Positions 52,006 to 60,734 of a stretch of DNA of 64,000 nucleotides are shown piece by piece (the first letter of the stretch is position 1; every line of letters begins with the position of its first letter). Under the pieces are notes generated by a model. It was not told where the DNA came from. It made no database searches and worked only from the letters and a program-made list of their open reading frames with translations. The DNA is from Arthrobacter sp. MAHUQ-56 (GTDB taxonomy: Bacteria; Actinomycetota; Actinomycetes; Actinomycetales; Micrococcaceae), in contig NZ_JAIFZQ010000021.1 in assembly GCF_019710585.1 (NCBI RefSeq), positions 62,001-126,000 of the forward strand. Direction: 5' to 3'. A program made the translations under genes and the position numbers.

Positions 52006-52581
52006 TTAACGGCTGGCGGCGGGCACCAGGACCCACAGCACCTCCACGGGCTTGTCGGTTGGGTTGACCCAGGTGTGCGGCTCGCGGCCGGGGAAGGTCA
52101 CCGTGTCCCCCGCGCCGAGGTCGTATTCCTCGTTGGTGAGGATCAGCTTGATGGATCCCTTGACCACATGCAGCACATCCACGTCGCAGTCCACGGCATA
52201 AAGCTCCGACTCGCCGCGGCCGTGCGGTTCGATGACGGCCTGGATGATCTGGACCCGGCGTTCCGAGCGGGCGGTGAGCAGCCGCTCCACGATCCCCTCG
52301 CCACCGAGGGAGATGCGGGGGCCGTCGTTCCGCCGGGTGAGGTGGGTTTCAGGCGCGGCGAAGAGATCGCCGATGGAGATGGACAGGACCTGGCACAGGG
52401 TCACCAGGGACGCCACGGAGGGCGAGGTCAGGTCCCGCTCCACCCGGCTGAGGAATCCTTTGGTCAGCCCGGTGGCATCGGCAACCTGCTCAATGGTGAG
52501 CCGTTGCGACTGCCGGGCGGCCCGGATCCTGGAGCCAATGGCTACGGGAACATTGCTCGGCTCAACTGGCAGTGCCTTCAT
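52006..52581 (-). CDS. XRE-family regulator with cupin domain
   Basis: A 191-residue PuuR-like regulator. The helix-turn-helix is SRIRAARQSQRLTIEQVADATGLTKGFLSRVERD (in parts) and the carboxy half a cupin (LYAVDCDVDVLHVVKGSIKLIL, DLGAGDTVTFPGREPHTWVN), which would bind a small effector. Regulators of this form control catabolism of polyamines, amino acids or related compounds. ATG 52581. It is divergent from the sodium:solute symporter, with a palindrome in the shared promoter region, and probably represses it. Confidence 0.9.
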   Translation of the reverse strand: MKALPVEPSNVPVAIGSRIRAARQSQRLTIEQVADATGLTKGFLSRVERDLTSPSVASLVTLCQVLSISIGDLFAAPETHLTRRNDGPRISLGGEGIVERLLTARSERRVQIIQAVIEPHGRGESELYAVDCDVDVLHVVKGSIKLILTNEEYDLGAGDTVTFPGREPHTWVNPTDKPVEVLWVLVPAASR

Positions 52582-52681
52582 CTACGAACCTTTCATGGGC
52601 CGGCAGCCCGGCTGCGCTCTCGAGCCATCCTAATCGGCGGCCGGATTGTGACGCGCGCATGCCACGGGAGCCATCGGGTCC

Positions 52682-52711
52682 TTGACTGTTACTGGCGTCA
52701 CACCCTAGTCT
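52682..52711 (+). promoter_or_regulatory. Sigma70-like promoter of the symporter gene
   Basis: TTGACT at 52682-52687 and TAGTCT at 52706-52711 with an 18-base spacer, 120 bases upstream of the symporter start. The palindrome at 52725-52739 lies just downstream, where a bound regulator would block initiation. Confidence 0.5.
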
Positions 52712-52724
52712 TTGGAAACTCCTG

Positions 52725-52739
52725 TTGCCTATAAGGCAA
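52725..52739. promoter_or_regulatory. Operator candidate for the XRE-cupin regulator
   Basis: TTGCCTATAAGGCAA, a perfect 6-base inverted repeat with an ATA spacer, between the divergent regulator and symporter genes and just after the predicted promoter. Size fits a dimeric helix-turn-helix regulator. Confidence 0.6.
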
Positions 52740-52830
52740 ATCAGGACTCCTTCCTCCCGTCAAGAGCGACGGGTTCAGGACGCGCCCCCGGAACGCACCC
52801 CGGTGCCCAACAGCTCCAAGGAGCCAACTT

Positions 52831-54351
52831 ATGGATGCAAGTGCCATCAACATCGCCATCGTGGTGGTGTACCTCCTCGCCATGCTGGCCTTCGGCTGGT
52901 GGGGCAAGTCCCGCACCCGGAACAACAGCGACTTCCTGGTGGCCGGCCGCCGCCTGGGCCCCTTCCTCTACACCGGCACCATGGCCGCCGTCGTCCTGGG
53001 CGGAGCCTCCACCGTGGGCGGTGTGGGGCTTGGCTACAAGTTCGGCATCTCAGGCATGTGGCTTGTGGTGGCCATCGGCGCCGGCGTCCTGCTCCTGAGC
53101 CTGCTCTTCGCCGGGACCATCCAGAAGCTGAAGATCTACACCGTGTCCCAGATGCTCACGCTCCGTTACGGAAGCAGGGCCACGGAAGCGTCGGGCATCG
53201 TCATGCTCGCCTACACCCTGATGCTTTGCGCCACCTCAACCGGCGCCTACGCCACCATCTTCGTGGTCCTCTTCGGCCTGGACCGCGCGCTGGCCATCGC
53301 CATCGGCGGCGCGACCGTGCTGGTGTACTCCACCATCGGCGGCATGTGGTCCATCACGCTGGCCGACCAGGTCCAGTTCGTCATCAAGACGGTGGGCATC
53401 TTCTTCCTGATGCTTCCCTTCACCCTGAACGCCGCCGGTGGCCTCGACGGCATCCGCAGCCGCGTGGATGCCAGCTTCTTCCAGATCGATGGCATCGGCG
53501 TGCAGACCATCATCACGTACTTCGTGGTCTATACCCTGGGCCTGCTGATCGGCCAGGACATCTGGCAGCGCGTGTTCACCGCCAAGACTCCCAAAGTGGC
53601 GCGCTGGGGCGGCGCCACGGCAGGCATCTACTGCATCCTCTACGGCGTCGCCGGCGCGCTCATCGGCATGGCCGCCAACGTTGCCCTGTCCAACGTCAGG
53701 ATAGCGGCGAAGGATGACGTCTACGCCGAGGTCGCCCAGAACATCCTGCCCGTCGGCATCGGCGGACTCGTCCTGGCCGCCGCTGTCGCCGCCATGATGT
53801 CCACCGCGTCCGGCGCCCTCATCGCCGCCGCCACCGTGGCCCGTGCCGACGTCCTGCCGTTCGTCGCCGGCTGGTTCGGCAAAACCATCAACACCGGCGA
53901 CACGGAGAACCCGGAGCACGATGTGAAAGCCAACCGCATCTGGGTCCTGGCCCTCGGCATCGTAGCCATCGTCATCGCCATCATCACCAAGGACGTCGTC
54001 GCGGCCCTGACCATCGCCTACGACATCCTGGTGGGCGGGCTCCTGGTGGCCATCCTCGGCGGCCTGGCCTGGAAGCGCGGCACCGGGCTGGGCGCCGCCG
54101 CGTCCATGGCTGTCGGCTCGGTGGTGACCTTGGGAACCATGATCATCCTGGAGATCAACGCCGAAGCCCCGCTGGACGGCGTCTACGCCAACGAGCCCAT
54201 CTACTACGGGTTGGTGGCCTCTGCGGTGGTGTATGTGGCGGTCTCGCTGCTCACCCCGCCCACCGATTCCCGGGTGATGCACGCCTGGCAGCGCCGCGTC
54301 TCGGGCCAGGACGCCCCCGAAACCCCTGAGGAAGTGCTCGCCGCCAACTAG
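52831..54351 (+). CDS. Sodium:solute symporter (SSF family)
   Basis: A 506-residue membrane transporter with about 13 helices. SSF features are FLVAGRRLGPFLYTGTMAAVVLGGAST (in parts), VYSTIGGMWSITLADQVQFVIK, and AAAVAAMMSTASGALIAAATV, the last carrying the sodium-site serines. The cargo is not decided by sequence; the divergent XRE-cupin regulator and nearby ureohydrolase and ThDP enzyme suggest a guanidino compound or polyamine. ATG 52831 follows AAGGAG. It ends before a strong terminator. Confidence 0.9.
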   Translation: MDASAINIAIVVVYLLAMLAFGWWGKSRTRNNSDFLVAGRRLGPFLYTGTMAAVVLGGASTVGGVGLGYKFGISGMWLVVAIGAGVLLLSLLFAGTIQKLKIYTVSQMLTLRYGSRATEASGIVMLAYTLMLCATSTGAYATIFVVLFGLDRALAIAIGGATVLVYSTIGGMWSITLADQVQFVIKTVGIFFLMLPFTLNAAGGLDGIRSRVDASFFQIDGIGVQTIITYFVVYTLGLLIGQDIWQRVFTAKTPKVARWGGATAGIYCILYGVAGALIGMAANVALSNVRIAAKDDVYAEVAQNILPVGIGGLVLAAAVAAMMSTASGALIAAATVARADVLPFVAGWFGKTINTGDTENPEHDVKANRIWVLALGIVAIVIAIITKDVVAALTIAYDILVGGLLVAILGGLAWKRGTGLGAAASMAVGSVVTLGTMIILEINAEAPLDGVYANEPIYYGLVASAVVYVAVSLLTPPTDSRVMHAWQRRVSGQDAPETPEEVLAAN

Positions 54352-54409
54352 CGGCAGCTGCCCCGGGGCGGGCCGCGGCGGGGTCCCTGGAACGGGCGGG
54401 CGTTAAAAA

Positions 54410-54461
54410 ACGACGACGGCGCCTCCTTTCGCAGTTCAGCGAAAGGAGGCGCCGTCGTCGT
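54410..54461. terminator. Bidirectional terminator
   Basis: A perfect 23-base stem (54410-54432 with 54439-54461, loop AGTTCA), beginning ACGACGACGGCG. On the minus strand it is followed by TTTTTAACG, ending the small acidic gene; on the plus strand it closes the symporter transcript. Confidence 0.9.
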
Positions 54462-54466
54462 AAGTC

Positions 54467-54694
54467 CTACTCCCCTGTGTCGCGGGGCTCGTCATCGTCG
54501 AGTGGAACCTCGCGGTCCTCGGCATCGATGACCACCGGCGGCGCCTGGACCACCGGCTCCTCCTCGTCGAGGAACTCGTCCTCGGCGTCCCAGTCGGCAT
54601 CGTCTACCGGTGCATCCTCGGCGTAGTCGTAGGCGGGATCCGCCTCTACGGCATCCAGGTGCGGCATGTCCGGGTGTTGTCCGGTGGTGCTCAT
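54467..54694 (-). CDS. Small, highly acidic protein
   Basis: A 75-residue protein made mostly of Asp, Glu, Pro and Ala (AYDYAEDAPVDDADWDAEDE, in part), with no basic cluster, probably intrinsically disordered. ATG 54694, with AGGTTC upstream. It ends at a strong terminator and has normal codon use, which supports a real gene. I do not recognise a family. No function assigned. Confidence 0.6.
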   Translation of the reverse strand: MSTTGQHPDMPHLDAVEADPAYDYAEDAPVDDADWDAEDEFLDEEEPVVQAPPVVIDAEDREVPLDDDEPRDTGE

Positions 54695-54993
54695 GATTGA
54701 ACCTCCGTCTGTTCGCCTGACGTGCTCTTACAGGTAGGCGCGGGCAGCGCCACACCTTCATCACAGCACCGGGCAGGCGGGCGGGTCAATAGCCGCGCCG
54801 AGCCATTCGGCCACCCCCGGGAGGGGCGGAAAGGCGCCCGCTGGGGCCTGCAAAAGTGGACATGCCGGCGTCAGGAAATGAGGCTTACCGAAACCCCGGA
54901 GCGAGGTTCGCCAGCCGAAAAAGCGCGGAAATCCGCAGTAGGCTGGCAGGGCAAAGGCGCCGAAAACATGCCCTTTCCAGCCCAGGAGTACCA

Positions 54994-56130
54994 GTGTCGC
55001 AGCACGCCCAGCCCGAGTCCCACAGCGCGCCCGAGGAGGCAACCCGGACCCAGCCCTCGCCGGCGAACATTAAGCGGTGGCGGCAGTACCTGGCCGATGA
55101 GCGCGCCGAGGCGGCGGTCTACCGTGACCTTGCCCAAAACCGGGAGGGCGAGGAGCGCGACATCCTGCTGGCCCTGGCCGAGGCGGAGGGCCGGCACGAG
55201 GCACACTGGCTGGCACTGCTCGGGGAGCACGCGGGCAAACCGAAGAAGGCGTCGGGCAGGAGCCGGTTCCTGGGGTTCCTGGCGCGGCATTTCGGCTCCG
55301 TTTTCGTGCTGGCACTCGCGCAGCGGGCGGAAGGCCGGTCCCCTTACGCCAAGGACCCCAACGCAACCGACGCCATGGCTGCCGATGAGCAGATCCATGA
55401 GGAGGTGGTCCGCGGCCTGGCCACCCGCGGGCGCAGCCGTTTGGCTGGCACATTCCGGGCTGCGGTCTTTGGCGCCAACGACGGCCTGGTCAGCAACCTT
55501 TCCCTGGTGATGGGCATGGCGGCCTCGGGTGTGGCCAGCAGCGTGGTGCTGCTCAGCGGGATCGCCGGCCTCCTGGCCGGTGCCATGTCCATGGGCGCCG
55601 GCGAGTTTATCTCCGTCCGGTCCCAGCGCGAACTCCTGGCGGCCACCCGCCCCACCCAGGTCACCCTGGCGGCCGCGCCCAACCTGGACCTTGAACACAA
55701 CGAACTCCTCCTCGTCTACCTGGCCCGGGGGATGTCGCGCGAAGCCGCGGAGCACCGCGTGGCCGAGCGCATGGGCCTGCTGTCCTGCGACTGCGACCCC
55801 AGCCTGTCCCTGCAGCCGGAACTGCCGGACGACGGGGACCAGCATGAGGCGGTCGGCACAGCATGGGGAGCCGCGCTGTCCAGCTTCTGCTTCTTCGCCT
55901 CCGGCGCCATCGTCCCCATCCTGCCGTTCCTGTTCGGCTTGACCGGCGTTCCCGCCCTGGTGGCGGCCGGGGCCCTGGTGGGCATCGCGCTGCTGGCAAC
56001 CGGTGGCACCGTTGGCCTGCTGTCCGGCACGTCACCGCTGACCCGCGGCCTGCGCCAGCTTGCGATCGGCCTGGGCGCGGCGGCGGTCACGTACGTGCTG
56101 GGCCTGGTCTTCGGCACGGTAGTCGGATAG
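54994..56130 (+). CDS. Ferritin-like/VIT1 fusion metal transporter (MbfA type)
   Basis: A 378-residue protein joining an amino-terminal ferritin-like domain (WRQYLADERAEAAVYRDLAQN, AEAEGRHEAHWLALL, with the Glu/His ligands of a diiron site) to a CCC1/VIT1-type membrane domain (FRAAVFGANDGLVSNLSLVMG, GLLAGAMSMGAGEFISVRSQRELL, ending with three helices). Such fusions export iron or manganese; the ferritin part is thought to capture the metal. GTG 54994 follows CCAGGAG. It is monocistronic. Confidence 0.9.
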   Translation: MSQHAQPESHSAPEEATRTQPSPANIKRWRQYLADERAEAAVYRDLAQNREGEERDILLALAEAEGRHEAHWLALLGEHAGKPKKASGRSRFLGFLARHFGSVFVLALAQRAEGRSPYAKDPNATDAMAADEQIHEEVVRGLATRGRSRLAGTFRAAVFGANDGLVSNLSLVMGMAASGVASSVVLLSGIAGLLAGAMSMGAGEFISVRSQRELLAATRPTQVTLAAAPNLDLEHNELLLVYLARGMSREAAEHRVAERMGLLSCDCDPSLSLQPELPDDGDQHEAVGTAWGAALSSFCFFASGAIVPILPFLFGLTGVPALVAAGALVGIALLATGGTVGLLSGTSPLTRGLRQLAIGLGAAAVTYVLGLVFGTVVG

Positions 56131-56168
56131 CGACGGTCGGTTAGCCGTGGTCGGCTAGCCGGGGCTGG

Positions 56169-57305
56169 CTAGCCCCGGCGCAGCACCTCGACGGCTTCGT
56201 CCACCGAGTCCACCAGGAAGATGCAGTCCGCCATGGCCCGGCCGGCCGCGAGGCTGCGCAGCATGGGCCAGGCCGGATACTCCTCTTCCCAGTGCCGCCG
56301 CCCCACCAGCACCATCGGGGCCACCTTTTCGCGGGCTCCGTAGTAGTTTTCGCAAGCGTCCTGGAAGATCTCCTGGACGGTCCCGGCAGCCCCGGGCAGG
56401 AACACGATGCCACCGTGGCACAGCTCCAGCAGGATGGCTTCCCGGATGGCGTTGGCGAAGTATTTGGCGATGTGCGTGGCGAAGTAGTTGGGCGGCTCAT
56501 GCCCGTAGAACCAGGTGGGGATCCCCAGCGACGGCGTCCCGCCGGGATGGCGTTCGACGACGGCCGCGGCCGCACGCGCCCACGCGGACACCGAGGGACG
56601 GAACCCCGGGACGGCGGCGAGCGTGCCCAGCGCCGCCTCCACGTCGCCGTCGGACGCCCGGCTCAGGTAGGCGCCCAGGTTCGCCGCCTCCATGGCCCCC
56701 GGGCCGCCGCCGGTGGCGACGGCATGGCCGTCCCGGGCAAGGAGCCTTCCAAGCCGCGCCGCCCGGGCGAAGTCTGCGCTGCCGCGCGGTGCTGCATGGC
56801 CGCCCATAACGCCCACGATCGAGTCCCGGGTCCAGGGCGCGGACCGGGTCAGCTCGTCCAGCGCGTCGCCGATCGCATGGTCGTGAAGGGCCGAGGCCAG
56901 GGTGGAGTCCACCCGGTGCCGCTGGCCGGGCTGGATGCTCCAGTGGTAGATGCGGGCGTCCGGCAGTTCCTCGTAGGGTGACGTTGCGAGCCCGGCGTAC
57001 AGTTCCGCCGGAGAGTAGAGGCTGGCGCGGTAAGGATCGAAGGGCACGCCCACCAACTTCGGGAAGATCAGTGCGCCCCGGCTGCGGAGGTTGCCCTCCA
57101 TGCCCTCATCGAAGGTGCAGCCGAGGAACATCGCGCCCTCGACGTTCACCCTTTTAAGCGCCGCTGCCCGGCCGCGCAGGTCCAGGGACTGGGCGTGCCA
57201 ACCGTGCAGGTTGACCGCGCCGGCGCCCACCAGACGGTCGAAGCTGGCCAGGTCCTGCACTTCAAGGTTGCGGGGGCGCGGGCCGAGGCTGCCGGCGAAA
57301 TTCAC
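56169..57305 (-). CDS. LOG-family Rossmann protein
   Basis: A 378-residue protein. The LOG core has HAVATGGGPGAMEAANLGAYL and IVFLPGAAGTVQEIFQDACENYY, the second matching the PGGxGTxxE signature with Ala in place of the second Gly. Long LOG proteins include PpnN-type nucleoside-5'-monophosphate phosphoribohydrolases; shorter ones activate cytokinins. This one has an extra 180-residue amino-terminal part. Start GTG 57305 follows GGGAAA. Function probably nucleotide hydrolysis; unproved. Confidence 0.8.
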   Translation of the reverse strand: MNFAGSLGPRPRNLEVQDLASFDRLVGAGAVNLHGWHAQSLDLRGRAAALKRVNVEGAMFLGCTFDEGMEGNLRSRGALIFPKLVGVPFDPYRASLYSPAELYAGLATSPYEELPDARIYHWSIQPGQRHRVDSTLASALHDHAIGDALDELTRSAPWTRDSIVGVMGGHAAPRGSADFARAARLGRLLARDGHAVATGGGPGAMEAANLGAYLSRASDGDVEAALGTLAAVPGFRPSVSAWARAAAAVVERHPGGTPSLGIPTWFYGHEPPNYFATHIAKYFANAIREAILLELCHGGIVFLPGAAGTVQEIFQDACENYYGAREKVAPMVLVGRRHWEEEYPAWPMLRSLAAGRAMADCIFLVDSVDEAVEVLRRG

Positions 57306-57448
57306 GGCTGTTTCCCGGTCCAGGTCATGAGGCCAGCCTAGGCCACCACACGGAAAAACGGGGGCCGGATACCATCCGTCGGGAGGACCGATGTGTCCAG
57401 GTCTTCGGCCACGGCAGCCGCCCCTCGGCAAGGATTGCGGCGAACCCC

Positions 57449-57476
57449 TTGACCGGCCCCGGGCGCCTGCTACGAT
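57449..57476 (+). promoter_or_regulatory. Promoter of the GntR-iolB transcript
   Basis: TTGACC at 57449-57454 and TACGAT at 57471-57476 with a 16-base spacer, about 100 bases upstream of the GntR start. A candidate operator follows at 57491-57500. Confidence 0.5.
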
Positions 57477-57490
57477 CAACGATGGAAGTA

Positions 57491-57500
57491 TGTCCTATCA
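57491..57500 (+). promoter_or_regulatory. IolR-like operator candidate
   Basis: TGTCCTATCA differs at one position from the IolR motif KGWCHTRACA described in Corynebacterium, as I recall it. It lies just downstream of the predicted promoter of the GntR gene, a place suited to autorepression. Confidence 0.4.
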
Positions 57501-57577
57501 AGCGAACAAATAGCAGCAAGCTGCTGGCGCTGCCGCCCCGCCGGCCGCGCAGAGACCAAACATGAGGGAAACGCACC

Positions 57578-58318
57578 GTGGCGAACAACCTGGGACTCAG
57601 CATTGACCGCTCCTCCCCCGTACCCCTGTATCACCAGGTGGTCCAGGGCATCGAGGCCGCGATCTACAGCGGCGTGCTGGAACCGGGCAGCCGGCTGGAC
57701 AACGAGATCGACCTTGCAGCCCAGCTGAACCTGTCCCGCCCCACCATGCGCAAGGCCATGGACGAGCTGGTCCGGTCCGGACTCCTGGTGCGCAAGCGGG
57801 GCGTGGGAACCCAGGTGGTCTCCAGCCAGGTCCGCCGCCCCCTGGAGCTCTCCAGCCTCTACGACGACCTCACCAACAACGGCAAGAATCCCACCACTGA
57901 AGTCCTCAGCTTCTCGCACGTGGAGGCGGACGATGCCACACTCACAACGCTGCAACTGCCCGCGGGATCGAAGGTCTACCACTTCACCCGACTGCGGAAG
58001 GTGGGCGGCAAGCCGCTGGCCCTGATGGAGAACTGGGTGCGCGACGACATCGCCGAGATGGATGAAGCCATGCTGGGCGCCGAAGGCCTGTATTCCATCC
58101 TCCGCCGGGGCGGAGTGAACTTCCGGCTTGCTACGCAGCGCATCGGCGCCAGGACAGCCGATGAATACCAGGCGTCCATGCTCGATACACCTGCGGGTTC
58201 CGCGCTGGTGACCATGGAACGCACCGCCGTTGACGATACCGGCCGCCGCGTTGAGACCGGCCAGCACGTGTACCGCGCCGATTCCTACAGCTTCGAAATG
58301 ACACTCGTACAGCGCTAG
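57578..58318 (+). CDS. GntR-family (HutC/UTRA) regulator, probable inositol regulator
   Basis: A 246-residue regulator. The winged helix includes YHQVVQGIEAAIYSGVLEPGSRL and LSRPTMRKAMDELVRSGLLVRKRG, followed by the UTRA effector domain (VYHFTRLRKVGGKPLALMENWV in part). GTG 57578 follows GAGGGAA. It is 17 bases upstream of iolB, so the two are cotranscribed, which makes it the likely myo-inositol-responsive regulator of the region. The effector is inferred from context. Confidence 0.9.
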   Translation: MANNLGLSIDRSSPVPLYHQVVQGIEAAIYSGVLEPGSRLDNEIDLAAQLNLSRPTMRKAMDELVRSGLLVRKRGVGTQVVSSQVRRPLELSSLYDDLTNNGKNPTTEVLSFSHVEADDATLTTLQLPAGSKVYHFTRLRKVGGKPLALMENWVRDDIAEMDEAMLGAEGLYSILRRGGVNFRLATQRIGARTADEYQASMLDTPAGSALVTMERTAVDDTGRRVETGQHVYRADSYSFEMTLVQR

Positions 58319-58335
58319 CGCAAAGGAACACCTCC

Positions 58336-59229
58336 ATGACCAACTGGGTCTACCCCCTGGGCACCGCCGCCGACGGCAGATGGGACGTCTCGATCGGAAC
58401 CTCGGATTCCTCCCTCTCCGTGGACGGCTGGGCACACACCGGGTTGAAGGTCGCCACGCTTCCGGCCGGGGCCTCCGTCGAACTACCCGCCGCGGACGAG
58501 GAACGCATCGTGGTGCCGCTGAACGGATCCTTCACCGTCACCGTTGACGGCACCGACTACCCCCTCGACGGGCGCCCGTCGGTATTCTCCGGCCCCAGCG
58601 ACGTGCTGTATTCGGGTACCGGACGCGCCGTGAGCATCAGCTCTGCCGACGGCGGCCGGGTTGCCGTGGCCACGGCACCGGCGACGGCGTCCTACCCCAC
58701 GCGCCTGGTCCCGGCCGCCGAAACCCCGGTTGAACTGCGCGGCGCCGGCAACTGCTCGCGCCAGGTGCACAACTTCGGCACCCCGGCAGCGCTGGAGGCG
58801 GACCGGTTCATCGTCTGCGAGGTCCTCACCCCTGCGGGGAACTGGTCCTCCTACCCGCCGCACAAGCACGATGAAGAGAAGGACGGCGAGACCTCCCTGG
58901 AGGAGATCTACTACTTCGAAACCCAGGTGGCTGCCGGCTCTCCAGCACCTGCCGACGCGGACGCGATCGGCTACCAGCGCGTCTATGCCTCGGATGAACG
59001 GCCCATCGATGTCTCGGCAGAGGTCCGCAGCGGCGACGTCGTCCTGGTTCCCTACGGCTGGCACGGCCCGGCGATGGCGGCGCCCGGCTACGACCTCTAC
59101 TACTTGAACGTGATGGCGGGTCCGGGGCCGGTGCGGGAATGGCTGATCAGCGACGACCCGCACCACGGCTGGGTTCGGCAGACCTGGGACAGCCAGAACA
59201 TCGACCCCCGGCTGCCGTTCGGCGCCTGA
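58336..59229 (+). CDS. iolB: 5-deoxy-glucuronate isomerase
   Basis: A 297-residue bicupin enzyme that isomerises 5-deoxy-D-glucuronate to 2-deoxy-5-keto-gluconate in inositol catabolism. The metal site is visible in SSYPPHKHDEEKDGETSLEEIYYFE (in part) and the distal VPYGWHGPAMAAPGYDLYYLNVMAGP (in part). ATG 58336 follows AAAGGAAC. Length is family-typical. Directly after it are 32 codons of an apparent gene remnant (59280-59375). Confidence 0.93.
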   Translation: MTNWVYPLGTAADGRWDVSIGTSDSSLSVDGWAHTGLKVATLPAGASVELPAADEERIVVPLNGSFTVTVDGTDYPLDGRPSVFSGPSDVLYSGTGRAVSISSADGGRVAVATAPATASYPTRLVPAAETPVELRGAGNCSRQVHNFGTPAALEADRFIVCEVLTPAGNWSSYPPHKHDEEKDGETSLEEIYYFETQVAAGSPAPADADAIGYQRVYASDERPIDVSAEVRSGDVVLVPYGWHGPAMAAPGYDLYYLNVMAGPGPVREWLISDDPHHGWVRQTWDSQNIDPRLPFGA

Positions 59230-59279
59230 CCGGCGACCCACCACTCCTGCCCCGCACCCGGGCGGGCAGCGGCAACCAG

Positions 59280-59375
59280 GTGATGGTCGCCGTCGGCTCC
59301 GCCGGTCCGCGGGCCGGCGAAGCCGACGGCGTTGATTCCGTCCTGACCGACGACTTCCGTTCCGGCGCGGCCTAG
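59280..59375 (+). pseudogene. Possible gene remnant after iolB
   Basis: A short open frame of 31 codons ending GEADGVDSVLTDDFRSGAA has normal GC-rich codon use but no ribosome site. It might be the 3' end of a gene whose start was lost, perhaps when the MFS/MarR pair moved in. It could also be chance. Confidence 0.25.
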
Positions 59376-60577
59376 CGGCTGACCAATTCCCCGGCTGCCG
59401 CCTGCCTCTGGCCTTCGCCGCGCTGCTCGCCCTTCCTGGCGGCTGCAGCGGCGAACGCCATGACGGCAAGGCCGGCGAGGGTGATGGCCGCCCCGGCCCA
59501 GATGGGTGAGGTGTAGCCCAGGCCCGCGGTGATGGTCACGCCGCCCAGCCAGGCGCCCAGGGCGTTGCCCACGTTGAAGGCACCGATGTTGGCGCCGGAT
59601 GCGAGGGTGGGTGCGCCGCTTGCGTAGGTCATGACGCGCATCTGCAGGCCAGGGACAGTGGCGAAGCCGAAGCCGCCCATTAGGACCAGCGAGATGACGG
59701 TCAGGACCGGATTCGCCGCCGTCAGGGCGAATGCCACCATAACCAGCGTGAGGACGGCGAGTACCACCAGGAGCGTGCGGTCCACGTTACGGTCGGCCGC
59801 CTTGCCGCCCAAGGTGTTGCCGGCGAAGAGTCCCGCACCGAAGACGACGAGGAGCCATGGAACGGCGGAGGCGGCAAAACCGGAAACTTCAGTCAAGGTA
59901 TAGGCGACGTAGGTGAAGGCACCGAACATTCCGCCGAAGCCGAGGATTGTCACCACGATGGACAGCCACACCTGGCCCGAGCGGAAGGCCCGGAGTTCCG
60001 AGCGGAGACCGCCTGCTTCCCCCGTTTCGCCTGCCTGCTTGGGGACGAGCGCCAGGATGCCCGCGAGCGCGGCGACGCCGATGACGGTGATGGCCCAGAA
60101 GGTGGCTCGCCAACCGGCGGCCTGGCCCAGCAGGGTCCCGAAAGGCACGCCCAGGACGTTGGCCGCCGTGAGCCCGGTGAACATCAGCGCGATCGCACCG
60201 GCCTTCTTGCTGGGCGGGACCATGCCCGCCGCTACCACCGCCCCAATTCCAAAGAAGGCGCCATGGGAGAGTGCGGCAATAACGCGGCCCAGCATCATCG
60301 GCCAGTATCCATCGGCCGTGGCGGAGAGCAGGTTGCCGGCAATGAACAGGACCAGCAAAGCGGCCAGTACAGGCTTGCGCGGGAACCGGGTTACGGCCGC
60401 CGTCAGGCCCAGCGCCCCGACCACCACCGAGAGCGCGTACCCGGAGATGAACCAGCCGGCCGACGCTTCACTGACGTGGAAGTCCGCGGCAACCTGCGGG
60501 AGGAGGCCGGCGATGACGAACTCGGTGAGTCCGATGCCGAAGCCACCCAGGGCGAGTGCTATCAGGCCTATAGGCAT
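59372..60577 (-). CDS. MFS transporter (DHA1, AraJ/Cmx-like)
   Basis: A 401-residue 12-helix transporter. Pattern LALGGFGIGLTEFVIAGLLPQVAADFHVS (in part), GYALSVVVGALGL, and motif-like GRVIAALSHGAFFGIGA are typical of arabinose-efflux/chloramphenicol-type proteins. ATG 60577 follows AAAGGAG. It is divergent from a MarR gene, which suggests drug-responsive efflux. It sits between two arms of the inositol region but is probably unrelated to it. Confidence 0.92.
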   Translation of the reverse strand: MPIGLIALALGGFGIGLTEFVIAGLLPQVAADFHVSEASAGWFISGYALSVVVGALGLTAAVTRFPRKPVLAALLVLFIAGNLLSATADGYWPMMLGRVIAALSHGAFFGIGAVVAAGMVPPSKKAGAIALMFTGLTAANVLGVPFGTLLGQAAGWRATFWAITVIGVAALAGILALVPKQAGETGEAGGLRSELRAFRSGQVWLSIVVTILGFGGMFGAFTYVAYTLTEVSGFAASAVPWLLVVFGAGLFAGNTLGGKAADRNVDRTLLVVLAVLTLVMVAFALTAANPVLTVISLVLMGGFGFATVPGLQMRVMTYASGAPTLASGANIGAFNVGNALGAWLGGVTITAGLGYTSPIWAGAAITLAGLAVMAFAAAAARKGEQRGEGQRQAAAGELVSR

Positions 60578-60622
60578 GAGAATGCTCCTTTGAGCTGTAC
60601 TGGATTGGGGATGGCGCCTAAG

Positions 60623-60680
60623 ATAGTTGCAGGCGCGGTATTTATTGTTGCATGTGCAAATATACCGCGCAAGCAACTAT
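60623..60680. promoter_or_regulatory. Nested palindromic operator between MFS and MarR genes
   Basis: Outer arms of 19 bases (60623-60641 and 60662-60680) match at 17 positions as an inverted repeat, starting ATAGTTGC and ending GCAACTAT. The loop holds a second palindrome, TTGCATGTGCAA at 60648-60659. The region lies between the two divergent starts and surely carries both promoters. Confidence 0.75.
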
Positions 60681-60734
60681 ATGCGTGCCGTTGATGACCG
60701 GCCTTCCCGGCCGTTCTCTGGAAAGGAGCAAGCA

